Positions 34,014 to 42,877 of a stretch of 64,000 nucleotides of DNA are shown here, one piece after another. Each line of letters opens with the position of its first letter. Position 1 is the first letter of the stretch. The notes under the pieces are model-generated. The model had not been told where the DNA came from, ran no database searches, and saw only the letters and a list, made by a program, of their open reading frames with translations. Source of the DNA: Arthrobacter sp. EpRS71 (GTDB lineage Bacteria > Actinomycetota > Actinomycetes > Actinomycetales > Micrococcaceae); the NCBI RefSeq assembly GCF_001512285.1, contig NZ_LNUV01000006.1, forward strand, positions 194,041 through 258,040. Reading direction: 5' to 3'. A program made the position numbers and the translations under genes.

Positions 34014-37000
34014 GTGACCGAGTTCGTTGAGATGCCGTTGTTGCCGGATTCCGGTGTTGCTCATGGTGGGCGGTTTGTGTATGGGGTTGCCGAGGCGGTG
34101 AAGGGTGCTTTTGAGTCCGCAGCGTCGCGGGTTGTGGAGCATTCTGGCTCGCGGACGCCGTTGGTGACTTCGGCGGGGGAGGATTTCCGGGGGCATTTCT
34201 CGGAGGTGTTCGCGGCGAACGCGGCCACGGCGTCCCGGGACGCGGAGTCCCTGGCTTCGGCGTTACGGACGGTGGCCGGGTATGTGGGCACAATGATCGA
34301 CGCGGCGCGGGATGAGGATGACCGGCGTCGGCGGAACAACGAGTGGGTGCGGCGGCATAACAACCGGAACATCGGCGATCACATTCATGACTTTTTCAAT
34401 GGTGAGGAACCGCGGCCGAATATGGAGCCCGGGAACGCGCCGTCGTTCCCTTCGGAGTCCCCGGGTTCGGGGTCGCGGGATACTCCGGGCCCGGGTGGCG
34501 GGTATGGGGGCGGGACGTCCTCGGCCCGTCCGGAATCGTTGCGGAGTTTCGCGGCGAGTTCCCGTGGCTTGGATGAGGGGGTTTCGTCGGTGCCGGGGTC
34601 GTTGGAGGGGCAGTTGTCTTCGTTCGCGGACCGGTGCGGGTGGGGCCGGATTAGCGCTGCTGGTGTGGTGAGGGCGTTCCGGGAGTATTTGCGGTTGAAT
34701 GAGGCTGATGCGGCGTGGGCGGTGGTGGTCGCGGACGCGTTCGCTGCCGCTGGTAGCGAGGGTGCGGTTTCGACCCTGTCGGACGCGGCGGTGAACGAGG
34801 CGTTGGCCGCGGCGGGGGTTTCGGGGACCCGGACGGGCTTGGTTATTGACCCGCCCACCGCGGCCGGGGCAATGCCCACTTCCGGGTATGCCAATGATCC
34901 GGTGAACACTGCCACGGGGAACTTCATTGAACCCGAAACAGATCTCGGGTTCGCCGGGGCCGCCTCGGGTTTGGCGGTCACCAGGATGTATAACTCCCTC
35001 GGCTCCGGCCTTACGGGTGACGGGGTGTTCGGTCCGGGGTGGGCCTCGGTCCTGGACCAGCACCTGGTCCTGACGGATGAGGGCGGACGCTGGGTGATGG
35101 CTGACGGCCGAGCGGTGGACTTCCCCCGTGAGGGTACCGGCTGGGCCCGCGCCGTCGGGGAGAATTACTGGCTCACCCACGAGCCGGTCACGACACCGTG
35201 GTTGGCGGAGCTGTCCTCCGTCCCGGAGGGTGTTTCCGAGGTGTTGGTGGTGCGGGATAACCAGGGCGGCTGGTGGGCTTACACCACCGCCGGGGTGTGG
35301 CTCGGGACTGGGGCAGGACCCGGCCGGACCATCTCCGCCCACCGCCACACACCATCGGATTCTTCCGCGGGCCGCGATGAAGCGGTCGACGGCGGCGGGC
35401 TGGGGGCGGTTGACCGGTTGGTGCATGTGCGGGGCCGGTTTGTGGAGTTTGATTACGTTGATGGTGTGGTCGCGGTGGTGCGGGGTTCGGATGGGCGCCG
35501 GGTCGAGTACGGGTACGACTCCGAGGGCCGTTTGGTCACGGTGGGATCGGAGACCGGCACCCGGGTGTATCGGTGGAACGAGCAGGGCTTCATCGGTTCG
35601 GTGGTTTCTGCTGCGGGGGTAGTGGAGGCCGAGAACACGTATGACGAGGCCGGCCGGGTGGTTTTGCAGGTCACGCAGCATGGGCGGCGGACGAGGTTCG
35701 CGTATCTGCCGGGCCGGGTCACGGTGGTTTCGGATGAGGACGGGTCCCGGTCGAACTCCTGGGTCGCCGATGGCAAGGGTCGGCTGGTGGGGGTGTTGGA
35801 CGCGGAGGACCGGCGCCAGTCCATGTCCTATGACGGGCATTCGAATCTGGTGTCGTTGACAGAGCGTGACGGCGCGGTCACGGTCCATGGTTACGACACC
35901 CGCGGCCGGAAGGTCCGCACCGTCACCCCGGAGGGCGCGGACCTTACCTATGGGTGGGACGGGCAGGACCGGATCACCACCCTGGTGACCGCTGCCGGTG
36001 TCGCGGTGACCTACGAGTACGCCGATGACCTCTCCCGGGACCCGTCCGTGATCGTGGACCCGCTGGGTGGCCGGACCGAACTGGTATGGCGGGACGGGCT
36101 CCTGACCCAGGTCACGGACCCTGCCGGCGTGGTGATCGGTTTTGAGTACGACACGTTCGGGGACCTGACCGCCACCCGAAACGCGGCCGGTGACACCGCG
36201 AGGATCGTCCGGGACCAGGCGGGCCGTCCGGTGGAGGCGTTGAGCCCGTCGGGGGCAGCGACCCGGTTCGGTTACGACGATGCCGGGGTGTTGGTGCGCC
36301 GCGAAGATCCGGATGGGGCGGTGTGGGCTTTTGAGCACGACGCCGCGGGCCGGACCACGGCAATGGTTGCCCCGGATGGGGGCCGGACCGTGTTCGAGTA
36401 CGCCCCCAATGGTGAACTGGCCCGCACCACCGACCCGCTGGGCCGCAGTATCGAGCGGGTTGTTGACGAGCTCGGGAACATTACTGCTGCGGTGTTGCCG
36501 GACGGGGGCAGGTGGGGGTTCACCCACGACAACCTCTCCCGGCTGGTCGGCATCACGGATCCTGCCGGGCATGATTGGGGGCGGGAGTACGACACGGTCG
36601 GTGCCCTCACCGCCGTCGTGGATCCGACCGGTGTCCGCACCGGAGCGGTCACCGACCGGTCCAACGGCACCGCGACCCTGACCGACGCCTTCGCCACGAA
36701 CACGTACAGTTTTGATGAGTACGGCCGCCCCACGAAAGTCGAATCTGTCGATGGGTCCGCGGAGCTGGTCAGCTATGACGCTGCGGGGAACCCTGTCGAG
36801 TTGGTCGATGGCGAGGGCGGGCTGACGGTCCTGGGCCGCGACGCCGCGGGGAAGATCACCTCCATCACCTCACCCACGGGGGCGGTGACCCGGTTCGAGT
36901 ACGACTCCTGCGGCCGCCCGTTCCGCAGTATTGATCCGGTCGGGGCGGTCACGGAACTGTCCTACGACCCGGACCAGCGCCTCACCTCCCGGAGACTGCC

Positions 37001-39719
37001 GGGCGGTGAGGTCGAAACTTTCGCCTACGACGCCTGTGGGCGGTTGACCGCGAAGCACACCCCGGGGGAGGGGACGGCCCGGTACGGGTATGACCGGTGC
37101 GGGCGGCTGAGCTTCTCCCAGGATTCCTGGTACGGGACCCGCCGCTTCAGTTACAACGTGGCCGGGGAGTTGGTGTCCACGACGAATGGTGTTGGCGGAG
37201 AGACAAGGTTTGAGTACGACACCCGCGGCCGCCTCATCCGCATCACCGACCCGCTCGGTGGGGTGACCACCCGGACGTATACGGCCACGGACCAGGTCGA
37301 CACGGTGACGGACCCGCTCGGCCGTGTCACGACCGCGACGTATGACCCGGCAGGCCGGCAGCTGTCGCAAACGGACCCGGACGGTACCACCACCACCTGG
37401 GCCTACGACGCTGCGGGGCGGGAAGCGTCCACCTCGGTGGACGGTGCCCTGATCGCCGCCATCAGCCGTGACGTGGCTGGCCGGCGTGTGGTCATCACCG
37501 ACCATACGGGTGGGGCGGGGTACGCGGTGGAGCACGAGCTGTGCTTTGACCGCCGCGGCCTCCTCACCCGAAAGTCCAACGGCACCGGGAACGGGACGCT
37601 GTCATGGGAGTATGACGGCGACGGGAACCGCACCGGCTTCACCGACCCCACCGGCACCACCACCCGCTACACCCGCGACCCCGCCGGGAGGGTCACGGCA
37701 GTGTCGAACCCGTTGCTCGGGGACGCCGCCTTCACCCACGACCCCTCCGGGCGGATCACCACCGCGACCGCCGGGAACTACACGCAGGAATGGGTATACC
37801 GGGACGGGAGCCTTGCAGAGCACAGCCGCGTCCATGCCGATGACCCGGGCACAGCGGATGTGACACTCATCGGCCGCGAAGACGGCGGGCGGATCACCAC
37901 CCTGGCCCGGAACGGGGTCACTACCCGGTACGGGTACGACACCGCCGGGCAAATGGTTACCACCACCACCGACAGCCAGAACGCGTCGGCTTCGGTGGTG
38001 GGGTGGGTGTACGACGCCGGTGGCCGGCTGCTGCGCGAAACCACCCCCACCGGGTCACGCACCTACAGCTACGACGCCGCGGGCCAGCTCCTTACTGTCA
38101 CGGAACCTGACGGTGCCCGGACCGAGTATGTGTATGACGGGTTGGGCCGTCGGGTGCGGGTGATCGGGGCGGACGGGTCCTGGACCGAGTACGCGTGGGG
38201 TCCCACCGGGTACCTCACCGGGACCGTCGAGAGGGACCGGGACGGGGCCGAGGTGTCCCGTCACCGGCTCCACATCGACGCGCTCGGTGAACTTGCCACC
38301 GTGGACGGGACACCGTTGTGGTGGGACACCGCAGCACCCGTACCGACCCTCGCCGGTGCCAACACCACCCAGGTGTTGTCCCTGCCCGGTGGGGTCACCG
38401 GCATCGGTGACGCGTGGTCCGCGCCGGGCTGGCGTGCAGCCCGCCCCACCGACCAGCACGACCCCTGGGCCGTCCTCGGAAACCCCACCACCCCACACCC
38501 GGGCAGCCCTGGAGTTGCTAATGCGGGCTTCAGTAGTGTGTTGCCGTCCGGTATTACCCTGACCGCAGGTGGCGGGATCGATATCGCCGGGCTTGAATGG
38601 CTCGGTGCCAGGGCGTATGACCCGGCCACCCGGGGGTTCCTGTCCGCCGACCCCCTCGCCCCCGTCCTGGGAGCCGGCTGGGACGGTAACCCCTACTCCT
38701 ACGCCGGAAACAACCCCCTCAACACCACCGACCCCACCGGCCTGCGGCCCCTGAGCGATGCTGACCTGAAAGCCTACGACGGCTCCTCCCGCGGCGCGTT
38801 CGCCGCAGCAGGAGACTGGTGGCACAAGAACAAGGAATATGTTGCCGGTGTTGCGATGGTGGCTGTCGGTGGTGCCCTCATGGCCAGCGGTGTGGGTGGT
38901 CCGGTTGGTTTGGCCTTGATCGGTGCGGGTGCTGACACGATCATCCAGAAAGCCACGACGGGCTCTGTGAACTGGGGCCAGGTGGCGTTGACGGGTGCCG
39001 TTGGCGTGGTTGCGGGGCCGTTGGCCGGGAAGGTCAGCAGTGCTGTGACGGCTGGGCTGGGTCGGGCAGGGACGGCGGTGAGTACGCAGTTGCTTCCGGC
39101 GATGGGCCGTGCGGGTTCGGTGGTTGCGTCGGGCGCGTCCCGGGCAGGATCTGCTGTGTCGGCTGTGGGTTCGCGTGTCGGAACAGCAGTGACCTCCGGG
39201 GTGTCCCGTGTCAGTGCTGGTGCGGGGAGTTACTTGTCGCAGTTGTCGGCCCAGCAGATGGGCCGGGCGGCACTGACGAATGGAATATCGGGGGGCCTGG
39301 GCAACACAGGCATGTATTTCGTGACAACCCCGCAGAGTGACTGGAAACCTGCCGGAATTGCTGGGGCCGCCGTAAACGGCATTGTGAGCGGTTCCGTGGG
39401 CTCGCAATCCGGATACTTGGCTCGACCACTTACCCAGAAATTTGACTCTGCACTCGTGCAGTATGCAGTTGCATCGGGTGCATCGATAGCGGGAGGGTCC
39501 CTAGATAAAATGATCAATGGAGAAGACTACAATCTTTTCGAGGCGGGGTTCGATGGTCTGGCTGGGGCAGCGGCGTCGCACTTCCCAGGAGCATCGGCAT
39601 TGGACTCTAACCCAGGCTGGGTGACGCATTCCTTGGCAGCGCATGGTAGCGCTCATGTGGGAGCTATCGTTGAAAGTGTGAAATCTGTTGGGGAGGAAAT
39701 CGGGGTAACGCCGTGGTAA
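34014..39719 (+). CDS. Rhs/YD-repeat polymorphic toxin, putative type VII effector
   Basis: The roughly 1901-residue protein has a helical N-terminal region (about 1-115, with DFRGHFSEVF recalling a WXG-type turn), a low-complexity Gly/Pro linker, a DUF6531-like start (NTATGNF, near 300), and many YD repeats (GYDxxGR type, to about 1500). The Rhs core follows (GLEWLGARAYDPATRGFLSADP...YAGNNPLNTTDPTG, about 1525-1578), then a tip of about 320 residues. The tip opens with a hydrophobic Gly/Ala segment and ends with FPGAS...NPGW.THS...H.GAIVES; no nuclease, deaminase or ART motif is visible. There is no signal peptide. GTG 34014 is the likely start; the 164-bp gap after WXG100 holds no other gene. 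Confidence 0.88.
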   Translation: MTEFVEMPLLPDSGVAHGGRFVYGVAEAVKGAFESAASRVVEHSGSRTPLVTSAGEDFRGHFSEVFAANAATASRDAESLASALRTVAGYVGTMIDAARDEDDRRRRNNEWVRRHNNRNIGDHIHDFFNGEEPRPNMEPGNAPSFPSESPGSGSRDTPGPGGGYGGGTSSARPESLRSFAASSRGLDEGVSSVPGSLEGQLSSFADRCGWGRISAAGVVRAFREYLRLNEADAAWAVVVADAFAAAGSEGAVSTLSDAAVNEALAAAGVSGTRTGLVIDPPTAAGAMPTSGYANDPVNTATGNFIEPETDLGFAGAASGLAVTRMYNSLGSGLTGDGVFGPGWASVLDQHLVLTDEGGRWVMADGRAVDFPREGTGWARAVGENYWLTHEPVTTPWLAELSSVPEGVSEVLVVRDNQGGWWAYTTAGVWLGTGAGPGRTISAHRHTPSDSSAGRDEAVDGGGLGAVDRLVHVRGRFVEFDYVDGVVAVVRGSDGRRVEYGYDSEGRLVTVGSETGTRVYRWNEQGFIGSVVSAAGVVEAENTYDEAGRVVLQVTQHGRRTRFAYLPGRVTVVSDEDGSRSNSWVADGKGRLVGVLDAEDRRQSMSYDGHSNLVSLTERDGAVTVHGYDTRGRKVRTVTPEGADLTYGWDGQDRITTLVTAAGVAVTYEYADDLSRDPSVIVDPLGGRTELVWRDGLLTQVTDPAGVVIGFEYDTFGDLTATRNAAGDTARIVRDQAGRPVEALSPSGAATRFGYDDAGVLVRREDPDGAVWAFEHDAAGRTTAMVAPDGGRTVFEYAPNGELARTTDPLGRSIERVVDELGNITAAVLPDGGRWGFTHDNLSRLVGITDPAGHDWGREYDTVGALTAVVDPTGVRTGAVTDRSNGTATLTDAFATNTYSFDEYGRPTKVESVDGSAELVSYDAAGNPVELVDGEGGLTVLGRDAAGKITSITSPTGAVTRFEYDSCGRPFRSIDPVGAVTELSYDPDQRLTSRRLPGGEVETFAYDACGRLTAKHTPGEGTARYGYDRCGRLSFSQDSWYGTRRFSYNVAGELVSTTNGVGGETRFEYDTRGRLIRITDPLGGVTTRTYTATDQVDTVTDPLGRVTTATYDPAGRQLSQTDPDGTTTTWAYDAAGREASTSVDGALIAAISRDVAGRRVVITDHTGGAGYAVEHELCFDRRGLLTRKSNGTGNGTLSWEYDGDGNRTGFTDPTGTTTRYTRDPAGRVTAVSNPLLGDAAFTHDPSGRITTATAGNYTQEWVYRDGSLAEHSRVHADDPGTADVTLIGREDGGRITTLARNGVTTRYGYDTAGQMVTTTTDSQNASASVVGWVYDAGGRLLRETTPTGSRTYSYDAAGQLLTVTEPDGARTEYVYDGLGRRVRVIGADGSWTEYAWGPTGYLTGTVERDRDGAEVSRHRLHIDALGELATVDGTPLWWDTAAPVPTLAGANTTQVLSLPGGVTGIGDAWSAPGWRAARPTDQHDPWAVLGNPTTPHPGSPGVANAGFSSVLPSGITLTAGGGIDIAGLEWLGARAYDPATRGFLSADPLAPVLGAGWDGNPYSYAGNNPLNTTDPTGLRPLSDADLKAYDGSSRGAFAAAGDWWHKNKEYVAGVAMVAVGGALMASGVGGPVGLALIGAGADTIIQKATTGSVNWGQVALTGAVGVVAGPLAGKVSSAVTAGLGRAGTAVSTQLLPAMGRAGSVVASGASRAGSAVSAVGSRVGTAVTSGVSRVSAGAGSYLSQLSAQQMGRAALTNGISGGLGNTGMYFVTTPQSDWKPAGIAGAAVNGIVSGSVGSQSGYLARPLTQKFDSALVQYAVASGASIAGGSLDKMINGEDYNLFEAGFDGLAGAAASHFPGASALDSNPGWVTHSLAAHGSAHVGAIVESVKSVGEEIGVTPW
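39196..39289 (+). repeat. Recombination repeat, copy 1, inside the active Rhs tip
   Basis: A block of about 90 bp ending in ACGAATGGAATATC encodes GVSRVSAGAGSYLSQLSAQQ and MGRAALTNGIS. It recurs with few changes at 41582-41674 and 42886-42977, just before the divergent toxin sequence begins. Confidence 0.8.
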
Positions 39720-40141
39720 AGGAAGCTGCAGGCTCAGGAGCGGGTGATGGGGCCGATGATAGGCGATACGGCGAGCAAGATCTGCTATTGGGTAAGAAAG
39801 TTACTCAGTTTATCAGCATTCTTTGCTTGATTGCATCAATCGTCTGTGTTCTAATCGCCGTATTCGTAATTTTTAGCGTTCCTTGGGACACTAAAATGCC
39901 GTATGACGGCAAGTATAATAGGTCTGGAAATGGCATTCCCATGCAAGTTGCCTTATTCCCGGCACTAATTCCTATAATTGGTTTTTGGAGGACGGCAAAA
40001 CACCCTAAAGCGCATCAGATGTCCAAAGGAGGGCGAATCAGAGCTTACTTGTTTGTTAGCCTATTTGTGCTGTTGTGCGTTTTCCTTCAAGCATATTTTG
40101 CACAGGGAATTCTTACCGCGGGTGGCTTCTTTGGAGGGTAG
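39713..40141 (+). CDS. Immunity protein 1, three-TM membrane protein
   Basis: The 142-residue protein starts GTG 39713, overlapping the toxin stop by 7 bp, so translation is coupled. A polar N-terminus (about 1-30), TM1 (about 34-56), a loop with VPWDTKMPYDGKYNRSGNG, TM2 (about 75-93), a basic loop (RTAKHPKAHQMSKGGR) and TM3 (about 108-130) are visible. The positive-inside rule places the conserved loop outside the cell. Two further homologues follow other copies of the toxin tip. The assignment as immunity rests on position and co-variation with the tip. Confidence 0.72.
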   Translation: MVKEAAGSGAGDGADDRRYGEQDLLLGKKVTQFISILCLIASIVCVLIAVFVIFSVPWDTKMPYDGKYNRSGNGIPMQVALFPALIPIIGFWRTAKHPKAHQMSKGGRIRAYLFVSLFVLLCVFLQAYFAQGILTAGGFFGG

Positions 40142-40315
40142 CTTGCGCGGCTTGTCTGATTCCATTTCGTACCAATCCGACTCGGTCGGTGTGAATGAGC
40201 AAGGGACTCGATGCATGCTGGCTTGGTGCGCAGCGGGCGGAGCCCTAGTGGGTTGATGAAAGCGGCACGCTTCCCGTCGCCGTCGTACTTTCACGCCGGG
40301 GGGCAGCCCGGCATG

Positions 40316-40980
40316 GTTACGACAAGGTTGGGTGGCTGAGTTTCGCCCAGGGTTCCTGGCACGGGACCAGCCGCTTTGAATACAACAGCGCCGGGGAGCT
40401 GGTGTCCACGACGAACGGGTGCGTGGCAGGACCGGGTTCGAGTACGACACCCCGGCGGCATCACCGACCCGGCCGGTGGTGATCGCGCCCTCAACATTTC
40501 CGACCCCACCGGCCCTTAACCCCTGACCGACGCGGATTTGAAAGCCTGCGATGGGTCCTCTCGCGGCGCCCTCGCTGCGGCGGTGGACTGGTGGAACGAC
40601 AACTGGGAGTACGTCGCCGCCGGGGGCTGCCATCGCAGTGGGTGTTGGGTTGATGTTTACCGGTGTTGGGGGACCAGTTGGAACGGCCCTCGTCGGAGCG
40701 GTTGCGGGTGCGCTGACATCAGGTGGGGCATCAGTGATCGTGCAGAAGGCTTCTTCCGGGAAAGTCGACATGGAAAAAGGTGTGGAAGGACGCCGCAATT
40801 GGCGCCGTCGCAGGTGGGTTTGGTGGGGCCGCCGGCGGTCTGCTGGCGCGTGCAGCGAACGCAACCCTGTGGCGACGTCCATGTGCTCAACGTCGTCCTT
40901 CGTGACCAAGCCAAACACCGTGCTGGGGAGGACGACCATTCGGAGCACATCGATCCGTAAGGGATCGTCCTGACTGCTGG
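40316..40980 (+). pseudogene. Orphan Rhs module A, degenerate
   Basis: 40316-40440 resembles the YD-repeat DNA at about 37095-37190 of the intact effector. 40515-40640 matches the post-core segment (TDADLKACDGSSRGALAAAVDWW). 40640-40780 encodes a hydrophobic pre-toxin segment (GLMFTGVGGPVGTALVGAVAGAL) and KVDMEK. An extra A in the A-run near 40776 breaks the frame; without it the sequence continues VWKDAAIGAVAGGFGGAAGGLLARAANATLW, different from the other tips. No start or complete gene remains. The preceding 174 bp (40142-40315) hold no feature I can support. Confidence 0.7.
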
Positions 40981-40989
40981 TGGGGAGGG

Positions 40990-41252
40990 ATCGGCATCGC
41001 TGGGCTCGAATGGCTGGGGGCACGTGCGTATGACCCGGCCACCCGGGGATTCCTCTCCACCGACCCCCTCGCCCCGGTCCTGGGAGCGGGTTGGGACGGG
41101 AACCCCTACTCCTACGCCGGAAACAACCCGCTTAACACCACGGACCCCACCGGACTGCGGCCCCTGAGCGACGCTGACCTGAAAGCCTATGACGGCTCCT
41201 CCCGCGGCGCGTTCGCCGCGGAGGGGACTGGCTTGGGGATAGCTGGGAGTAT
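40990..41252 (+). pseudogene. Rhs core remnant in front of orphan toxin 2
   Basis: The DNA repeats 38574-38820 almost base for base, encoding GIAGLEWLGARAYDPATRGF through the NNPLNTTDPTG core and the ADLKAYDGSS segment. One base is missing near 41219-41225 compared with the intact gene, so the core frame runs out of register with the toxin reading frame that continues from 41253. Confidence 0.75.
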
Positions 41253-42122
41253 TTGGCTGGTGGTGCGATGGTGGTCGCTGGTGGTGTTTTGATGGCCACC
41301 GGTGTTGGTGAGCCTGTTGGTTTGGCGTTGGTTGGTGCGGGTGCTGACACGATTATTCAGAAAGCCACGACGGGCTTGGTGAACTGGGGCCAGGTGGCGT
41401 TGACGGGTGCTGTTGGTGTGGTGGCGGGGCCGTTGGCCGGCAAGGTCAGCAGCGTTGTGACGGCAGGGCTCGGTCGGGCGGGGACGGCGGTTAGCACCCA
41501 GCTCCTGCCGGCCATGGGCCGTGCCGGCTCAGGATCGGCCGTGTCGGCTGTGGGTTCGCGTGTCGGAATAGCGGTGACTGCCGGGGTGTCCCGAGTCAGT
41601 ACCGGTGCGGGGAGCTACTTGTCGCAGTTGTCGGCCCAGCAGATGGGCAGGGCGGCACTGACGAATGGAATATCAGGCAGTATCGGGAACACGGGCATGT
41701 ATCACCTCCAAAGATCTCCGGATAATAAGTGGACTCTCGGGGCTGCCATCGGAGCAGCGACGGGTGGATTCGTCAGCGGCGCAATCGGCTCCCAAGCTGG
41801 CTACCTAGCAGTTCCTATCAGAGGTGACCTCGCAAAGCTGGACCAATTTGGTGTCGGGGCCGGCGTTTCCGAGGCTGGTGGTGCAGTAGATCATGCAATT
41901 CGCGGAGAAGGCTATGGCATCGGGGAGATGGCATTTGACGGCGCGGGCGGTGCGCTTCTCACGCGTTTCCCCGGCGCCTCGGAACTAAGCCCCAATCCGG
42001 GATGGATGACCCACAGCATGGCAGCGTACGGCGGAGCGCATGCCGGGGCTATCGTAGAAAGCGTGAAGTTCCTGGGAAATGAACTTGTAGAGCAAGGAAC
42101 GGGGGCACCGCTGTGGGGGTAG
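41253..42122 (+). CDS. Orphan Rhs toxin tip 2
   Basis: The 289-residue reading frame is homologous to the last part of the Rhs effector: the hydrophobic segment (GLALVGAGADTIIQKATTG), the shared block, and a diverged tip (NTGMYHLQRSPDNKW onward) that keeps FPGASELSPNPGWMTHS and HAGAIVES. It has no secretion module and no convincing start; TTG 41253 only marks the first possible codon. It is best seen as a silent donor that could be recombined onto the main gene. Its stop overlaps the start of immunity gene 2. Confidence 0.7.
   Translation: MAGGAMVVAGGVLMATGVGEPVGLALVGAGADTIIQKATTGLVNWGQVALTGAVGVVAGPLAGKVSSVVTAGLGRAGTAVSTQLLPAMGRAGSGSAVSAVGSRVGIAVTAGVSRVSTGAGSYLSQLSAQQMGRAALTNGISGSIGNTGMYHLQRSPDNKWTLGAAIGAATGGFVSGAIGSQAGYLAVPIRGDLAKLDQFGVGAGVSEAGGAVDHAIRGEGYGIGEMAFDGAGGALLTRFPGASELSPNPGWMTHSMAAYGGAHAGAIVESVKFLGNELVEQGTGAPLWG
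41582..41674 (+). repeat. Recombination repeat, copy 2
   Basis: Nearly identical to 39196-39289 and 42886-42977; it encodes GVSRVSTGAGSYLSQLSAQQ and MGRAALTNGIS, and marks the boundary between conserved pre-toxin and diverged tip. Confidence 0.8.
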
Positions 42123-42544
42123 ATGACGGAGCCATTCCCGAAGGCGGGGGTGAGGAGCCACCTCAGGAGCTCACTTCTGAGGATTTGCGCCTAGGAAAGC
42201 GGGCTGTGAAGGTAAAGACTATCCTCTGCCTAGCTGCGTTGGCATCTTGTCTTGCCATCGCGATTTTTGTCATGATAAGCGTGCCGTGGGATACACGAAT
42301 GCCTTATGACGGCAAATTTGATCGCAGTGGAAGCGGTATTCCAATGCAGATCGCTTTTATTCCGTGCGCGGCAGTCCTTTTTGCTCTTTGGCGGTCGGGT
42401 AAAAAAGCCGATGCGCATCACATGGGAAAAAATTCCCGAATAGCCTATTATATTCTTACCGCGTTAATGATTTCCGCCTGTGTTGCTGGACAGTTTTTTA
42501 TTGGACAGGAGATTCTCACGATTGGCGGATATTTCGACAGGTAG
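42113..42544 (+). CDS. Immunity protein 2, three-TM membrane protein
   Basis: The 143-residue protein has the layout of immunity protein 1: acidic N-terminus, TM1 (about 36-58), loop with VPWDTRMPYDGKFDRSGSG then GIPMQ, TM2, a short basic loop (RSGKKADAHHMGKNSR) and TM3. GTG 42113 overlaps the toxin 2 stop by 10 bp. Because its toxin is an orphan without a delivery module, this gene may protect against kin that deliver the matching tip. Confidence 0.7.
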   Translation: MGVDDGAIPEGGGEEPPQELTSEDLRLGKRAVKVKTILCLAALASCLAIAIFVMISVPWDTRMPYDGKFDRSGSGIPMQIAFIPCAAVLFALWRSGKKADAHHMGKNSRIAYYILTALMISACVAGQFFIGQEILTIGGYFDR

Positions 42545-42599
42545 GAACCTTCCTGGAAGTAATTTGACAACGATATGTGGGCAATTGAGGTCGTTTCTT

Positions 42600-42752
42600 G
42601 GGCGCTTTCCGGGCGCCTAGGAACTGAGTCCCAATCCAGGATGGATGACCCACAGTATGGCAGCGTACGGCGGAGCGCATCCTGTGGCTATCGTTGAAAG
42701 CGTGCAATTCGTGGGAAATGAATTTGTAGAGCAAGGAACAGGGCACCGCTGT
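42600..42752 (+). pseudogene. Toxin tail remnant, module B
   Basis: About 150 bp closely resemble the end of toxin 2 (41960-42118): FPGAS...NPGWMTHSMAAYGGAHPVAIVES in broken frame, ending CCGCTGTGGGGCTAA. The rest of the module is absent, so this is a deletion scar. Confidence 0.7.
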
Positions 42753-42877
42753 GGGGCTAAACGATGGAGATTGCCCTTCAACCGGAGATAGTCACTGGGA
42801 AAGTGAGTTCACGCAAGAAGACCTGCTGTTGGGAAAGAAGGCAGTCCGCTTCATCCGTCTCCTTTGTGTGGTTTCCT
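42751..42877 (+). pseudogene. Truncated immunity gene, joined to toxin 3
   Basis: GTG 42751 opens a frame like the immunity genes (EFTQEDLLLGKKAVRFIRLLCVVS, about 42 codons, to the start of TM1). At about 42877 the sequence switches to toxin-tip DNA in another frame, so TM1 onward is lost. The junction is abrupt. Confidence 0.7.

Noticed and set aside
34263..36572. Open frame of 769 codons on the minus strand inside the Rhs gene
   Set aside because: It is antisense to YD-repeat coding sequence in high-GC DNA, has a Pro/Arg/His-rich composition without domains, and the plus-strand frame is clearly the real gene.
35400..38700. Many short, similar DNA units that could suggest a CRISPR or satellite array
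   Set aside because: Spacing is irregular and tracks the YD repeats at protein level; no conserved direct repeat with unique spacers exists.
40538..40973. Two 140-codon frames in module A
   Set aside because: They are halves of one frameshifted toxin remnant, not independent genes.
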